Below, one piece after another: positions 25,167 to 33,976 of a stretch of DNA of 64,000 nucleotides. Positions within the stretch are counted from its first letter, which is position 1; every line of letters begins with the position of its first letter. The stretch is from Flammeovirga kamogawensis (GTDB taxonomy: Bacteria > Bacteroidota > Bacteroidia > Cytophagales > Flammeovirgaceae), in assembly GCF_018736065.1 (NCBI RefSeq), contig NZ_CP076130.1:196001-260000 (forward strand). The letters are read 5' to 3'. The translations under genes and the position numbers were made by a program. A model generated the notes under the pieces. It searched no databases, was not told the origin of the DNA, and saw nothing but the letters and a program-made list of their open reading frames with translations.

Positions 25167-26114
25167 ATGAAAAAGATTATATTACTCTCAGTGTTAGCAT
25201 TTAATGTTTTCTCTTGTAAAGATAAAGAAGAGCCAAAACCTGCGGTTGAAGAGATAGTTAAAAAAGAATTAGTTCAGGTTCAGTCAAATACTTCTGAGGA
25301 AGAAGAAGAAGGTGAGGATCCTATAAATGATAAAATTAATGATGCTGTAGCTAACTCTCCAAAAAATGGAAGTACAGGAACTACCACAAGTGGTTCTACA
25401 ACAATAGTTAAGGCAAATTCTAATACGTCTTCATCTACAAATGGTAATACAACAGGTGGAGTAACTTCTACAGGTTCTACGTCTTTTGTAAATACATCAA
25501 ATTCTACAAATTCGTCTTCAACTCCAAGCACTCCTAAAGTTGAAACTAAAATAATAAAGAGTTCTTCTAATAAAGAGCTTACTGTAACTACAGACCAATA
25601 TTTAGGTTTTGGTATAGCGGATATGTACTTTAACCTTGAGGAAGAAGTTAAAACAGAAAAAGCTGACCTTGAGGCTAAAACAAAACGTTATGAAGCTTTA
25701 AAAGCAGAACGTCAAAAATATGATAAGTTGGCGAATGAGTATATGAATAAAATGTATGCGGCTGATCAAAAAGTAACGGAACTTTACAACCTAAGTAAAG
25801 CAAAATATAATGAGATTAATTCTTTAGTATGGGATGCATCGAACAATGCAGCAGGTTTTGATTGGAATAATTACCATCCAACTAAAGCTCGTCTAGAAAA
25901 AGAAAAAGAGGATTTGGATAATCAGAGAATGCCTTTCTTACAACAAAGAAAAGACTTTGAGAAAAAATATAGAGATAATGAAGCTATAGCAAATAAGTTT
26001 ATTTCTGATATTATCACTCTAGAGATTCAATTGAATAATGAAAATATTCACCATGGTGCTAAAGTTAAAAGATTAAATGATATGATTGCTGAATACGGTA
26101 TTGTAGTAAAGTAA
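25167..26114 (+). CDS. Lipoprotein with Ser/Thr-rich linker and coiled-coil C-terminus
   Basis: 315 residues. Lipobox FSC with Cys17, followed by KDKEEPKP, an acidic/lysine stretch like a surface-export signal. Residues ~75-130 are a low-complexity Gly/Ser/Thr/Asn linker (for example NTSSSTNGNTTGG), residues ~150-300 form a helical domain with heptads (EEEVKTEKADLEAKTKR) interrupted by one Trp-rich loop (VWDASNNAAGFDWNNYHP). Probably an outer-membrane anchored stalked protein. No enzyme motif. The upstream gap of 171 bases carries no clear promoter. Confidence 0.65.
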   Translation: MKKIILLSVLAFNVFSCKDKEEPKPAVEEIVKKELVQVQSNTSEEEEEGEDPINDKINDAVANSPKNGSTGTTTSGSTTIVKANSNTSSSTNGNTTGGVTSTGSTSFVNTSNSTNSSSTPSTPKVETKIIKSSSNKELTVTTDQYLGFGIADMYFNLEEEVKTEKADLEAKTKRYEALKAERQKYDKLANEYMNKMYAADQKVTELYNLSKAKYNEINSLVWDASNNAAGFDWNNYHPTKARLEKEKEDLDNQRMPFLQQRKDFEKKYRDNEAIANKFISDIITLEIQLNNENIHHGAKVKRLNDMIAEYGIVVK

Positions 26115-26137
26115 TTTTTTAAAAAAACTTTAGATTA

Positions 26138-26185
26138 AAAACAGTTACGTTTTAAAGATGATTTATCTTTTTACGTAACTGTTTT
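26138..26185 (+). terminator. Terminator overlapping the 3' end of the AraC gene
   Basis: Perfect 13-base stem AAAACAGTTACGT / ACGTAACTGTTTT. The right arm lies inside the AraC coding sequence (its stop is at 26152-26154 on the minus strand), so the two convergent genes share the hairpin. Confidence 0.7.
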
Positions 26186-27138
26186 GGCGTTATAGCAAAT
26201 TCTTTTTTAAACGTATTAGTAAGATGACTTGCATGCGTAAACCCTAATTGGTCTGCAATTTCTACAATTGGTAAATCGGTGTTTTTTAGCATATTAAATG
26301 CATTGTCTAACCTAGATTTTTTAATAAACTTATGTGGGCTAGTACCAAACACCTTTTTAAAATTACGATGGAGATTAGCTGTACTTACTCCAAATTTTTT
26401 AGTAATATCAGAAATTTCGATATTGATGGAAAGGTCTTCTAAAAGAAAATCTCGAATGGCAATCATCTGATTATAATTGTAATCAGATATTCCGTAGTTT
26501 TCGGATGTAGTAAATCTATTTTTTATCTGAATTAAAAAATGAGTGACCATTTCTAACGATTTTGAAATACTATACCCAATCACACCCTCATCAATTTCTT
26601 GACATTTAAAAAGCTCGTCTATTCCTGCTTTTATTTTTGGAACCATACGTTCATGAAGGATAATTTTTTTATTGGTGCTACTTATTTCATCTAACTGCTT
26701 GTTGGTTAGCGTAGAATAATCATATAATACCTCAAAGTTAATTTTAATAGAAATCATTTCTATATACTGATTAGGCGAAATTACAGTATCAAGAGAATGA
26801 TCTTTATTGTAAAGGATAACTTCGTCAGAACCAAACTCATTGATTGTGAGCGTCTTTTTAATGGGGTCTATAATTGTCTTATTTCTTACGAATTTTATGA
26901 TAATCCAATTCTGTTCACTTTTTAGTTCTTCATAATAGACTTTTTTATTATTTGAGGTTTTAAAAATGGATATCTGAAAACCTGGGAGTAAATCGTAATA
27001 TCCAAAATGGATGAAATCTTCTCCATTTTTACCATTAAACTTAAATTTATTATAAACGGCATCTGGATAATATTTTTTTAAATGCTCGAAGGTTTTACGG
27101 ATATGTCCATCTCTAGAAGGTAAAAGAATATGCTCCAT
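26152..27138 (-). CDS. AraC family transcriptional regulator
   Basis: 328 residues. The N-terminal ~215 residues are a ligand or interaction domain of no recognised type; the C-terminal ~95 residues hold both AraC helix-turn-helix motifs: DITKKFGVSTANLHRNFKKVFGTSPHKFI and, in the second, LPIVEIADQLGFTHASHLTNTFKKEF with the closing ITPKQLRKK. It is divergent from the sulfatase gene across about 200 bases. Paired direct half-sites spaced 21 bases lie there and again before the sulfatase companion gene, the usual layout of AraC-type operators, so this protein probably activates both. The inducer is unknown. Confidence 0.92.
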   Translation of the reverse strand: MEHILLPSRDGHIRKTFEHLKKYYPDAVYNKFKFNGKNGEDFIHFGYYDLLPGFQISIFKTSNNKKVYYEELKSEQNWIIIKFVRNKTIIDPIKKTLTINEFGSDEVILYNKDHSLDTVISPNQYIEMISIKINFEVLYDYSTLTNKQLDEISSTNKKIILHERMVPKIKAGIDELFKCQEIDEGVIGYSISKSLEMVTHFLIQIKNRFTTSENYGISDYNYNQMIAIRDFLLEDLSINIEISDITKKFGVSTANLHRNFKKVFGTSPHKFIKKSRLDNAFNMLKNTDLPIVEIADQLGFTHASHLTNTFKKEFAITPKQLRKKINHL

Positions 27139-27210
27139 TTTTATAGGCGATACAGTGAATTAATTAAGAGAATAGCAATATTATGTTATCTAAATACTAA
27201 AATAGAATAT

Positions 27211-27277
27211 TTGATACTTTTATGCAATTAACCTCTATTTTTGTGTAATAATTATCTTAAAATAGCATCTACATTTG
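27211..27277 (+). promoter_or_regulatory. Putative AraC operator and promoter of the sulfatase gene
   Basis: TTGATAC at 27211, half-site TGCAAT at 27223, second half-site TGTAAT at 27244 (21 bases apart, two helix turns), then TACATTTG at 27270-27277, an exact TAnnTTTG -7 element. The same elements in the same spacing occur at 29791-29857. No -33 TTG at the usual distance, which suits an activator-dependent promoter. Confidence 0.65.
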
Positions 27278-27338
27278 TGATATCAAAAAATAATTGAGGT
27301 GGAACATCTCACCAATTTTAAGAAAAATAGTATCACTT

Positions 27339-29711
27339 ATGAAAACAATTTTTACAACAATTAAGGTCGTCTTATTATTTATTTTTGGAAGTAATATCAA
27401 TTCGTTTGCTCAAGAAATATTGCCTTTCCCAGAAAAAAAATCAAAGAGTAAAGCGGGCGTAAGTATTAAAACATCTACTTATTTAAAATCATCAAAAGAA
27501 GAACATTTAAAAAAGGATGCTCCGAATATTTTAATAATATTAATTGATGATATCGGTGGTGGTACAACTACTACTTTTGGAGGAGAGATAAATACTCCAA
27601 ACCTTACAAGGGTTGCAGATATGGGAGTTTCATATAACCGGTTCCATACTACAGCCATGTGCTCACCCACAAGAGCTTCGATTCTAACTGGTAGAAACCA
27701 CACTAAAGTAGGTAGTGGTCAGGTTGCAGAATTTGCCAATAATTGGGATGGTTACTCTAGCATTATCCCTAAAGAATCTGCAACTATGGCAGAAGTTCTA
27801 AAAGATTACGGTTACAATACAAGTGCTTTTGGTAAGTGGCATAACACTCCTGTAAACGAGACATCAAGTGTTGGTCCTTTTAACCACTGGCCAAATGCGT
27901 ATGGTTTTGATTATTTTTATGGATTCTTAGGGGGAGAAGCAAACCAATACGAACCTAATTTAGTAAGAAATAATACTTATGTAGAACACCCTGAAACTTC
28001 TAGTGGACATGATTATTACCATTTAACGGAAGATTTAACAGATGATGCAATCAAATGGTTAAGAGATCAAAAATCATTCTCTCCAGATAAACCATTCTTT
28101 ATGTATTGGAGTCCAGGTGCTGTACATGGTCCTCATCATGTAACTAGAGAGTGGAGTAAAAAATACGAAGGTAAGTTTGATGACGGTTGGGATAATTACC
28201 GTGAAAGAGTTTTTAAAAGACAAAAAGATATGGGATGGATTCCTGGAAATTCAGTGTTAACAGGCAGGGATTCTACAATGCAGGGTTGGGATGACATTCC
28301 TGATGATCAAAGAGAATTTCAATCTCAATTAATGGAAGTGTTTGCAGGTTTTACAGAACATACAGATTATAATGTAGGTAGAATTATTGATGAATTAGAA
28401 GCTCAAGGTGAATTAGAGAATACATTAATTTTCTATATCTGGGGTGATAATGGTTCCTCATCAGAAGGTCAGAAAGGAACAATTAGTGAGTTATTGTCTT
28501 TAAATGGTATTGAAAGTAATATAGACGATCACATTAAAGCATTAGATGAACTTGGTGGTTTAGAAGTTTTAGGAACAGATAAAGTACACAATATGTATCA
28601 TGCAGGTTGGGCATGGGCAGGGAGCACACCCTATAAAGGTACAAAGTTAACGGCATCATACTTTGGTGGTACTCGTAACCCAATGGTTGTTGCTTGGCCT
28701 AAAAAAATTAATCACGATAGTATTCCTCATACACAGTTTCATCATGTAAATGATATTGTTCCTACAGTTTATGATGTTGTTGGTATTGAAGCACCTCAAG
28801 AAGTTAATGGTGTTACACAAACAGAAATTGATGGAGTTAGTATGGCGTACTCTTTTAATGATGCAGAGGCTGAAGGAACTTTAAAAACACAGTTTTTTGA
28901 TATCATGGGGAGTAGAAGTATTTATTCAGACGGTTGGGTTGCATGTACATTTGGGCCAAGAATTCCTTGGGTACAAGGTGTACCACCAAATATTAAATCC
29001 TGGGAACCTGAGTATGATAGATGGGAATTGTATAACATAAATGAAGATTGGACGGAATCTCAAGATCTATCAGAAAAATACCCTGAAAAGCTTGAAGAAT
29101 TGAAAGAATTATTCCTTGTAGAAGCCACAAAATATGATGATTTACCAATAGGTGGTGGTTTATGGTCAATTATCTATCATCCTGAAGATATGCCAAGAAC
29201 GCCTTATAACGAATGGAATTTTACAGGTAGAATGATCCGTATGCCAGAAGGTATAGCACCAAGGTTAGGTACAATGTCTAACACAGTTGAAATGGACTTA
29301 GAAATTCCTAGAAATTCAAATGGTACAATTTATTCGTTAGGTGATTTTTCTGGAGGGTTAACCTGCTTTATAAAAAATGGCTATTTATATTATGAATATA
29401 ACCTTTTTGAAATTAAACGATTCAGATTTAAATCAGAACAAAAGGTTAAAATGGGTAACGTGAAAATGGAAGTAATTTCTACAATGACCTCTATGCAACC
29501 TAAAGCGGCTATGGATGTTGTGATTAAAATAGATGGAGAAGTTGTTGTAAAAGGGCAAGTGCCAATAACAGCACCAGTAGGTTTTACAGCAAATGATTGT
29601 TTGGATTTAGGTACAGATTTAGGAAGTCCTGTTTCAACAATGTATTATGATAAAGCTCCTTATAAGTTTAATGGCGAAATTATTAAAACAAAGATTTATT
29701 ATACAAAATAA
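27339..29711 (+). CDS. Type I sulfatase (arylsulfatase-like), secreted
   Basis: 790 residues from the ATG at 27339; an in-frame TTG at 27294 adds residues ahead of a normal signal peptide and is unlikely. The FGly maturation motif MCSPTRASILTGR has Cys108 as the residue converted to formylglycine; metal-binding aspartates lie at 70-71 (ILIDDIGGG), and FWGDNGSS-like YIWGDNGSSSEG holds the second metal site. The C-terminal ~200 residues include an all-beta domain seen in large AtsA-like sulfatases. It would remove sulfate from a sulfated ester such as an algal polysaccharide fragment or an aryl sulfate; substrate not deducible. An AraC regulator is divergent and a hairpin follows at 29733-29766. 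Confidence 0.93.
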   Translation: MKTIFTTIKVVLLFIFGSNINSFAQEILPFPEKKSKSKAGVSIKTSTYLKSSKEEHLKKDAPNILIILIDDIGGGTTTTFGGEINTPNLTRVADMGVSYNRFHTTAMCSPTRASILTGRNHTKVGSGQVAEFANNWDGYSSIIPKESATMAEVLKDYGYNTSAFGKWHNTPVNETSSVGPFNHWPNAYGFDYFYGFLGGEANQYEPNLVRNNTYVEHPETSSGHDYYHLTEDLTDDAIKWLRDQKSFSPDKPFFMYWSPGAVHGPHHVTREWSKKYEGKFDDGWDNYRERVFKRQKDMGWIPGNSVLTGRDSTMQGWDDIPDDQREFQSQLMEVFAGFTEHTDYNVGRIIDELEAQGELENTLIFYIWGDNGSSSEGQKGTISELLSLNGIESNIDDHIKALDELGGLEVLGTDKVHNMYHAGWAWAGSTPYKGTKLTASYFGGTRNPMVVAWPKKINHDSIPHTQFHHVNDIVPTVYDVVGIEAPQEVNGVTQTEIDGVSMAYSFNDAEAEGTLKTQFFDIMGSRSIYSDGWVACTFGPRIPWVQGVPPNIKSWEPEYDRWELYNINEDWTESQDLSEKYPEKLEELKELFLVEATKYDDLPIGGGLWSIIYHPEDMPRTPYNEWNFTGRMIRMPEGIAPRLGTMSNTVEMDLEIPRNSNGTIYSLGDFSGGLTCFIKNGYLYYEYNLFEIKRFRFKSEQKVKMGNVKMEVISTMTSMQPKAAMDVVIKIDGEVVVKGQVPITAPVGFTANDCLDLGTDLGSPVSTMYYDKAPYKFNGEIIKTKIYYTK

Positions 29712-29732
29712 AAAATAGTGTAACAGCTATAG

Positions 29733-29766
29733 GGGCTACTTATTGATTTGCAATAGGTAGCCCTTT
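29733..29766 (+). terminator. Terminator after the sulfatase gene
   Basis: Stem GGGCTACTTATTG / CAATAGGTAGCCC (one mismatch), loop of five bases, then TTTT. It separates the sulfatase from its companion gene, consistent with that gene having its own operator. Confidence 0.8.
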
Positions 29767-29790
29767 TATTATGCAATGACAAATATAGAA

Positions 29791-29857
29791 TTGATACGTT
29801 TGTGCAATTATGCTATAAATTCATGCAATAAATAAACAAGATACAGTGTTACTTTTG
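29791..29857 (+). promoter_or_regulatory. Putative AraC operator and promoter of the sulfatase companion gene
   Basis: TTGATAC at 29791, TGCAAT at 29803 and again at 29824 (21 bases apart), TACTTTTG at 29850-29857. From first half-site to -7 element is 47 bases, identical to the copy upstream of the sulfatase gene. Confidence 0.65.
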
Positions 29858-29907
29858 TAGTGTTGAGTTAATGGATAACTCATTACAAAATTATAAAAAA
29901 GATAAAA

Positions 29908-30687
29908 ATGAAAAAAGTTACATTCGTTACCATCATAGTGGTGAGTTTATTAGGGATATTTTTTGGTTACCATAAATTTATAAAACATATACCTCAAGAT
30001 GGAGAGCATACTAAATTTTCCAGAGCAGATAACATCTTAGATTCAAGATATTTAGAGGTTTTAGTTGTTGGAGGAGATGCCATTACCAAAAAACTAATAG
30101 CCAATTGTTACAATACGACTTTATTAAATGGAGAAACAAATGAGAATAGAGATTCTGCACCTCAAAAATTAGTCGATCAATTAAATACAGACGAAATCAC
30201 TGCACAGTTTGGAGCATTCTCCTCTTTTATTAATGGACCAAGAGTATGGTGTTTAGATTGGACAGAGGTGCAAGTAGGAAAAGTAAGAGATTTTAATGGC
30301 TTAAAGGCAAAATGGGTGGCAGCACTAGAATTAGATAATCCAAATAAGTTTTCAAAAAGTAAGCCTCCTTATCAAGTCTCATCTATAGAAAGAAAGACCT
30401 CTTTTGGGATTAATAAGGGTACAGATGTTTTCCTTTTAGAAGATCCAAGAGGAACAGTTTGGTTAATGAAATCGTATAGCTTAAAATTAGACCCAACAAT
30501 GTCTAGAGATAAATTACCGGCATTAATGGCATCACTAAATTTACCTGATGGTTGGAGTTATAGAATTGTTACATTAAAAAAAGACATTGTTTTAAAACCA
30601 TTATCTGGTGTTGCACAAATTATTGCTGATGATAAAGATAATGTCTACGATAGAACAGGAATAGGTTACAGTAATTACAATTTATAA
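29908..30687 (+). CDS. Exported/membrane-anchored hypothetical protein, sulfatase companion
   Basis: 259 residues. Residues 4-24 form a signal anchor (VTFVTIIVVSLLGIFFGYH). The remainder is soluble: blocks such as RYLEVLVVGGDAITKKLIANCYNT, PRVWCLDWTEVQVGKV, TDVFLLEDPRGTVWLMKSYS and LPDGWSYRIVTLKKD look well conserved, and the pattern of short strands suggests a cupin-like or lipocalin-like fold, which I cannot confirm. It shares an operator layout with the sulfatase gene, so it probably works in the same pathway, perhaps in binding or processing the sulfated compound at the periplasmic side. No catalytic motif recognised. Confidence 0.7.
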   Translation: MKKVTFVTIIVVSLLGIFFGYHKFIKHIPQDGEHTKFSRADNILDSRYLEVLVVGGDAITKKLIANCYNTTLLNGETNENRDSAPQKLVDQLNTDEITAQFGAFSSFINGPRVWCLDWTEVQVGKVRDFNGLKAKWVAALELDNPNKFSKSKPPYQVSSIERKTSFGINKGTDVFLLEDPRGTVWLMKSYSLKLDPTMSRDKLPALMASLNLPDGWSYRIVTLKKDIVLKPLSGVAQIIADDKDNVYDRTGIGYSNYNL

Positions 30688-30740
30688 AGTATACTTTATA
30701 GCGTTCTTGCTTTTAAAACAAGGCATTTGAAAATAGGAAT

Positions 30741-30788
30741 AAAAAGTAGATGAGGATTATACTACAAATAATACCTAGTCTACTTTTT
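30741..30788 (+). terminator. Terminator after the sulfatase companion gene
   Basis: Stem AAAAAGTAGA / TCTACTTTTT with a partly paired long loop, followed by T-rich sequence. A TAGCTTTG -7 match at 30809-30816 just after it may start the acetyltransferase gene. Confidence 0.7.
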
Positions 30789-30879
30789 TTAATAATTACG
30801 AAAAGGTGTAGCTTTGTATTAATATGATTACAATAGAAAACGATTGAGTATTCTATATCAATACAATGTCAATAACATT

Positions 30880-31425
30880 ATGCAATTATTAGAAATCAAA
30901 AACCTTAACCCAACCCTACAAAATTCAATTATTGCTGTTTTTCGTTCGTCATTTTCTGATGCAGAAGGAAGTAAAGAAGGCGATACAATTGCAACATTTG
31001 TAGAAGATTTGTTATCCACTACAAAGCAAGATGAATTGCATGTTTTTATAGCTCAGAACGACAAAGAGATTGCAGGAGCAATAGTATTTTCAAAATTTAA
31101 AACAGAAAATAATACTAATGCATTTATATTATCTCCTGTTGCTGTTTTAACAAAATTCCAAGGACAAAAAATTGGACAGAATTTAATTAATTATGCTTTA
31201 GAAGTTTTAAAAAATAATGGGGTCGAAGTTGCCATAACTTATGGAGATCCAAACTTTTATTCTAAAGTAGGCTTTAAACAAATTACTGAAGATATTATTC
31301 AGGCACCACTTAAATTGAGTTTTCCAATTGGATGGTTAGCACAGTCGCTTGTAAGCAATACTTTAGAGGTAATTCCAGGAAAAACAACTTGTGTACCTGC
31401 CTTAAATAAGCAAGAGCTTTGGTAG
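30880..31425 (+). CDS. GNAT family N-acetyltransferase (YhbS-like)
   Basis: 181 residues from the ATG at 30880; a TTG 36 bases upstream is in frame but adds no family sequence. GNAT core motif A is visible as LSPVAVLTKFQGQKIGQNLINYALEVL (acetyl-CoA-binding Q-x-x-G-x-G-type turn, here KFQGQKIGQ), preceded by the strand AGAIVFSKF and followed by AITYGDPNFYSKVGF, the YxkvGF signature. The order and the phrase YGDPNFYSKVGF fit the YhbS-like subgroup. It transfers an acetyl group from acetyl-CoA to an unknown amine. Single gene; terminator at 31450-31490. Confidence 0.92.
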   Translation: MQLLEIKNLNPTLQNSIIAVFRSSFSDAEGSKEGDTIATFVEDLLSTTKQDELHVFIAQNDKEIAGAIVFSKFKTENNTNAFILSPVAVLTKFQGQKIGQNLINYALEVLKNNGVEVAITYGDPNFYSKVGFKQITEDIIQAPLKLSFPIGWLAQSLVSNTLEVIPGKTTCVPALNKQELW

Positions 31426-31449
31426 TTTTTTACTTCTAATTTTATATAA

Positions 31450-31490
31450 AAAAATCCGTTATGATGAAATATAATCATAACGGATTTTTT
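31450..31490. terminator. Bidirectional terminator after the acetyltransferase gene
   Basis: Perfect stem AAAATCCGTTATGAT / ATCATAACGGATTTT with an A-run before and T-run behind, between convergent genes. Confidence 0.9.
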
Positions 31491-31509
31491 GCTTTTTTAT
31501 AGGTTAGTG

Positions 31510-32214
31510 CTAAAGGTTACTTTTTAAGAGATCACCTTTTAATGTTTGATTAAAAGCATGGTTTCCAATAAATGTATTAAGAACTATCTTTTGAAATTCC
31601 TTTCCTTCTATTTCACTTTTATGCTCCCCATTCCTAGAAACCAATATTTTATTTTCTAAAAATGTAATACGAATATGATCACCAATTTTAATTACTTCAT
31701 CAAAAGTAGCAAGAAAGAGTTGAATCTGTTCTTCATTTTCTAGTATCTTACCTTTATTTGCTTGTTTAAAGTATGTTCTAAAACTTTTATCCGTAGAGAT
31801 CAAATTTTGAGGAATTATACCTTCATATTTTTTGATATTATCAACCATATCATCTAGTTGTCCAGATTTAATATGGTCCAAATTTTTCTCATGTACTTTT
31901 TTAATTTCTTTGATAGATTTGTCAGACTGAAATTGATTTGAAGTAATCACCATTTCAATCATTTTCATGTGATCATCATAAATAATTTTGATAGGATCAT
32001 CTGTGCGTTCATAGACATACAACCCGCAAACAAATAGTTTTGAAATACCTTCAGTATGCATTCCATGCCCATTCAATTTAAGGTTTTCATATTCAATGGT
32101 GATAACGTTTGGAAATTCTACATTTTTAAAAAAGTTTACGTTATAGGTCTGTTCTTGAGAGTATACTGCTAGTGTATTTAATAGTATAACAATAGTGGTA
32201 ATTAAATTTTTCAT
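31510..32214 (-). CDS. Chalcone isomerase-like domain protein, secreted
   Basis: 234 residues. Signal peptide 1-19 (ends LAVYS, then QEQTY). The mature protein has the bacterial chalcone-isomerase-like pattern: LNGHGMHTEGISKLFVCGLYV (split here as LNGHGMHTEG and KLFVCGLYVYE), then MKMIEMVITSNQF, a helical middle and the closing GKEFQKIVLNTFIGNHAFNQTLKGDLL. Bacterial members of this fold are usually not flavonoid enzymes; lipid or fatty-acid binding in the periplasm is a common suggestion. The typical eukaryotic catalytic Arg/Tyr/Asn set is not evident. Single gene, convergent with the acetyltransferase. Confidence 0.82.
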   Translation of the reverse strand: MKNLITTIVILLNTLAVYSQEQTYNVNFFKNVEFPNVITIEYENLKLNGHGMHTEGISKLFVCGLYVYERTDDPIKIIYDDHMKMIEMVITSNQFQSDKSIKEIKKVHEKNLDHIKSGQLDDMVDNIKKYEGIIPQNLISTDKSFRTYFKQANKGKILENEEQIQLFLATFDEVIKIGDHIRITFLENKILVSRNGEHKSEIEGKEFQKIVLNTFIGNHAFNQTLKGDLLKSNL

Positions 32215-32456
32215 TAAGAAAATTATGATAGTTTATAGATGTAATATGTTTGTATTCTGAACACAGACTAACAAGCTGATTTTAGCATATTACTATTATT
32301 AATCGTGTATTCGTTACAATTATATGGGGTTTGGTTTCTATTTTTTGATGATGGTCGTCACTAAAATGATTATTCAGTCAATTTTTACTGGACATTTGAA
32401 ATTGTTATAAAACTGCTCAAAGCATTTTAATGAGAGTGGTAGGTGAAGTACAAAAA

Positions 32457-32492
32457 AAGAGTGTACCCATTTTACAGAATACACTCTTCTTT
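32457..32492 (-). terminator. Terminator downstream of the 404-aa lipoprotein gene
   Basis: Stem AAGAGTGTA / TACACTCTT; the A-run left of it is a T-run on the minus strand. The remainder of the 32215-32513 gap shows no gene or promoter match that I can support. Confidence 0.75.
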
Positions 32493-32513
32493 TAAATTAT
32501 ATGATTTAGAGAA

Positions 32514-33728
32514 TTATTTAACCTCTAAGATATATCTTTCATTTCTAGTACCGCTAGCAAGTTTTTTAGCTACAGATCTAGATTTCTTAGTAAAAGGATT
32601 ATATTCTATAGTTTTACTTGAGTCTGTTGGATCTTCCTCAGATGTTGCATAGAATTTATCTTCTAACTTTTCAGAAAATAAAGTAGTAGAAAGTCCTAAC
32701 CAATATTTAGAATCCGTGTCTTCAACATTTTTCAATTCTTCTAAATCTTTTACAGAAGGTCTAGACAAAGCATATGTTTTACCTTTAATAACAATATCTA
32801 CATTACCTTTTTTCCAATCATCAGAAGAAGTAGCATTTTGTATTCTAACTACCTTTCCTGTTTGAGTAGAAGGGTTAGTACTAAAAACTAAAAATTGAGC
32901 ATAAGTATTTCCATCGATTCCATAAATCTGACCAATTTTATATTTATTAGTAGTCTCAAAAGAGGTAACATCAGAAGTAGATGTTTTACCATCAGCAAAT
33001 GTTGTTGTGAATCTTAAATAGTATTTTGATGCAGGATCTAACTTATCAATTGATAACATTACTGCAAATTCACCCGAATTAATCTGATCATTAATTTTCT
33101 TTTTTACCGATCCAGAAAAGTCAGATTTTTTAGAATATTCTACAATAAATTCTGTAGGCTTTTCACCTATAAAAACTGCAGGCGAATACAATACCATAGA
33201 GGTATTACGACCAATAATCATAGTACTCTTAATTTTAGCTATTCGTTGATCTTTATCAATAGTTGTTGGAACTTTATACTCAGTTTCAGTACCATAATGT
33301 CGATCACCATTTTTATCAGTAATAATAGCACTTACAAAATATTTTTCTTCTTTACCTGCCTTAATTTCATAATCAAATTTCTTTACTTGGTCAATAGTAA
33401 TAGTTTTAGTGTATTGAGTGGCCCCTTTTTCTTTTAGTTTTTTATTTATTGAAACAATAATTTCAGCCTTTTGAACATTTTCAGTTAGTGATTTAATTAC
33501 TTCTGTTGATACATCAATGTTTAATAAATTAGAGTTATTAAGCTTATATTCTACAGTATTTATCTTAATGAACTCATCTACATTAATAGTAATTTTAGCT
33601 TTGTCTTCAGAGGTTGTCTTATTTTGAGTTATTTGAATATCATTATCTGGCTTTGGTTCATTATCTTTATTACAAGACAGAAGTGCTACAAATAAACCAA
33701 ATGATGTGATATACTTATTTATTTTCAT
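32514..33728 (-). CDS. Surface lipoprotein with beta-sandwich repeats, 404 aa
   Basis: Signal peptide with lipobox LLSC (Cys19) followed by NKDNEPKPDND, again an acidic/lysine surface-export-like stretch. Residues ~40-150 and ~160-265 look like fibronectin III-like or BIG-like beta-sandwiches (SKYYLRFTTTFADGKTSTSDVTSFET-like strands, quoted as DGKTSTSDVTSF). The last ~140 residues (KIGQIYGIDGNTYAQFLVFS, KTYALSRPSVKDLEEL) form a separate domain. Likely a cell-surface protein of binding function. Low confidence in any role. No neighbour is co-transcribed. Confidence 0.65.
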   Translation of the reverse strand: MKINKYITSFGLFVALLSCNKDNEPKPDNDIQITQNKTTSEDKAKITINVDEFIKINTVEYKLNNSNLLNIDVSTEVIKSLTENVQKAEIIVSINKKLKEKGATQYTKTITIDQVKKFDYEIKAGKEEKYFVSAIITDKNGDRHYGTETEYKVPTTIDKDQRIAKIKSTMIIGRNTSMVLYSPAVFIGEKPTEFIVEYSKKSDFSGSVKKKINDQINSGEFAVMLSIDKLDPASKYYLRFTTTFADGKTSTSDVTSFETTNKYKIGQIYGIDGNTYAQFLVFSTNPSTQTGKVVRIQNATSSDDWKKGNVDIVIKGKTYALSRPSVKDLEELKNVEDTDSKYWLGLSTTLFSEKLEDKFYATSEEDPTDSSKTIEYNPFTKKSRSVAKKLASGTRNERYILEVK

Positions 33729-33861
33729 AATGAGAGTATTTATTGTTTAATTAGGTTGTTCTAAATTTTGTTACAATACCTAGACAGCTAGGCACTTAAA
33801 GTTGACATTAACTGATACTATATTATTGAAAATAATAGCGTTTATTGATAATTATTATCAA

Positions 33862-33891
33862 TTGGGTTTGAGGTAAATAGCATTAACTTTG
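33862..33891 (+). promoter_or_regulatory. Candidate promoter of the GH53 gene
   Basis: TTG at 33862-33864, exactly 19 bases before TAACTTTG at 33884-33891, a full consensus match. It lies 85 bases before the chosen start codon. The phrase TAACTTTGAGAG recurs at 49036 before another lipoprotein gene. Confidence 0.6.
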
Positions 33892-33976
33892 AGAGTTAAT
33901 TTCATTTTCTAAATGAATTTTACAATTACTTAGTGCTACCTTGTAAATAATAAATGGGATGGAACACCTAATCGGA

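Noticed and set aside
25370-25530. Low-complexity Ser/Thr/Asn repeat as a CRISPR-like or VNTR array
   Set aside because: It is in frame and codes for the flexible linker of a lipoprotein; no regular repeat unit or spacers.
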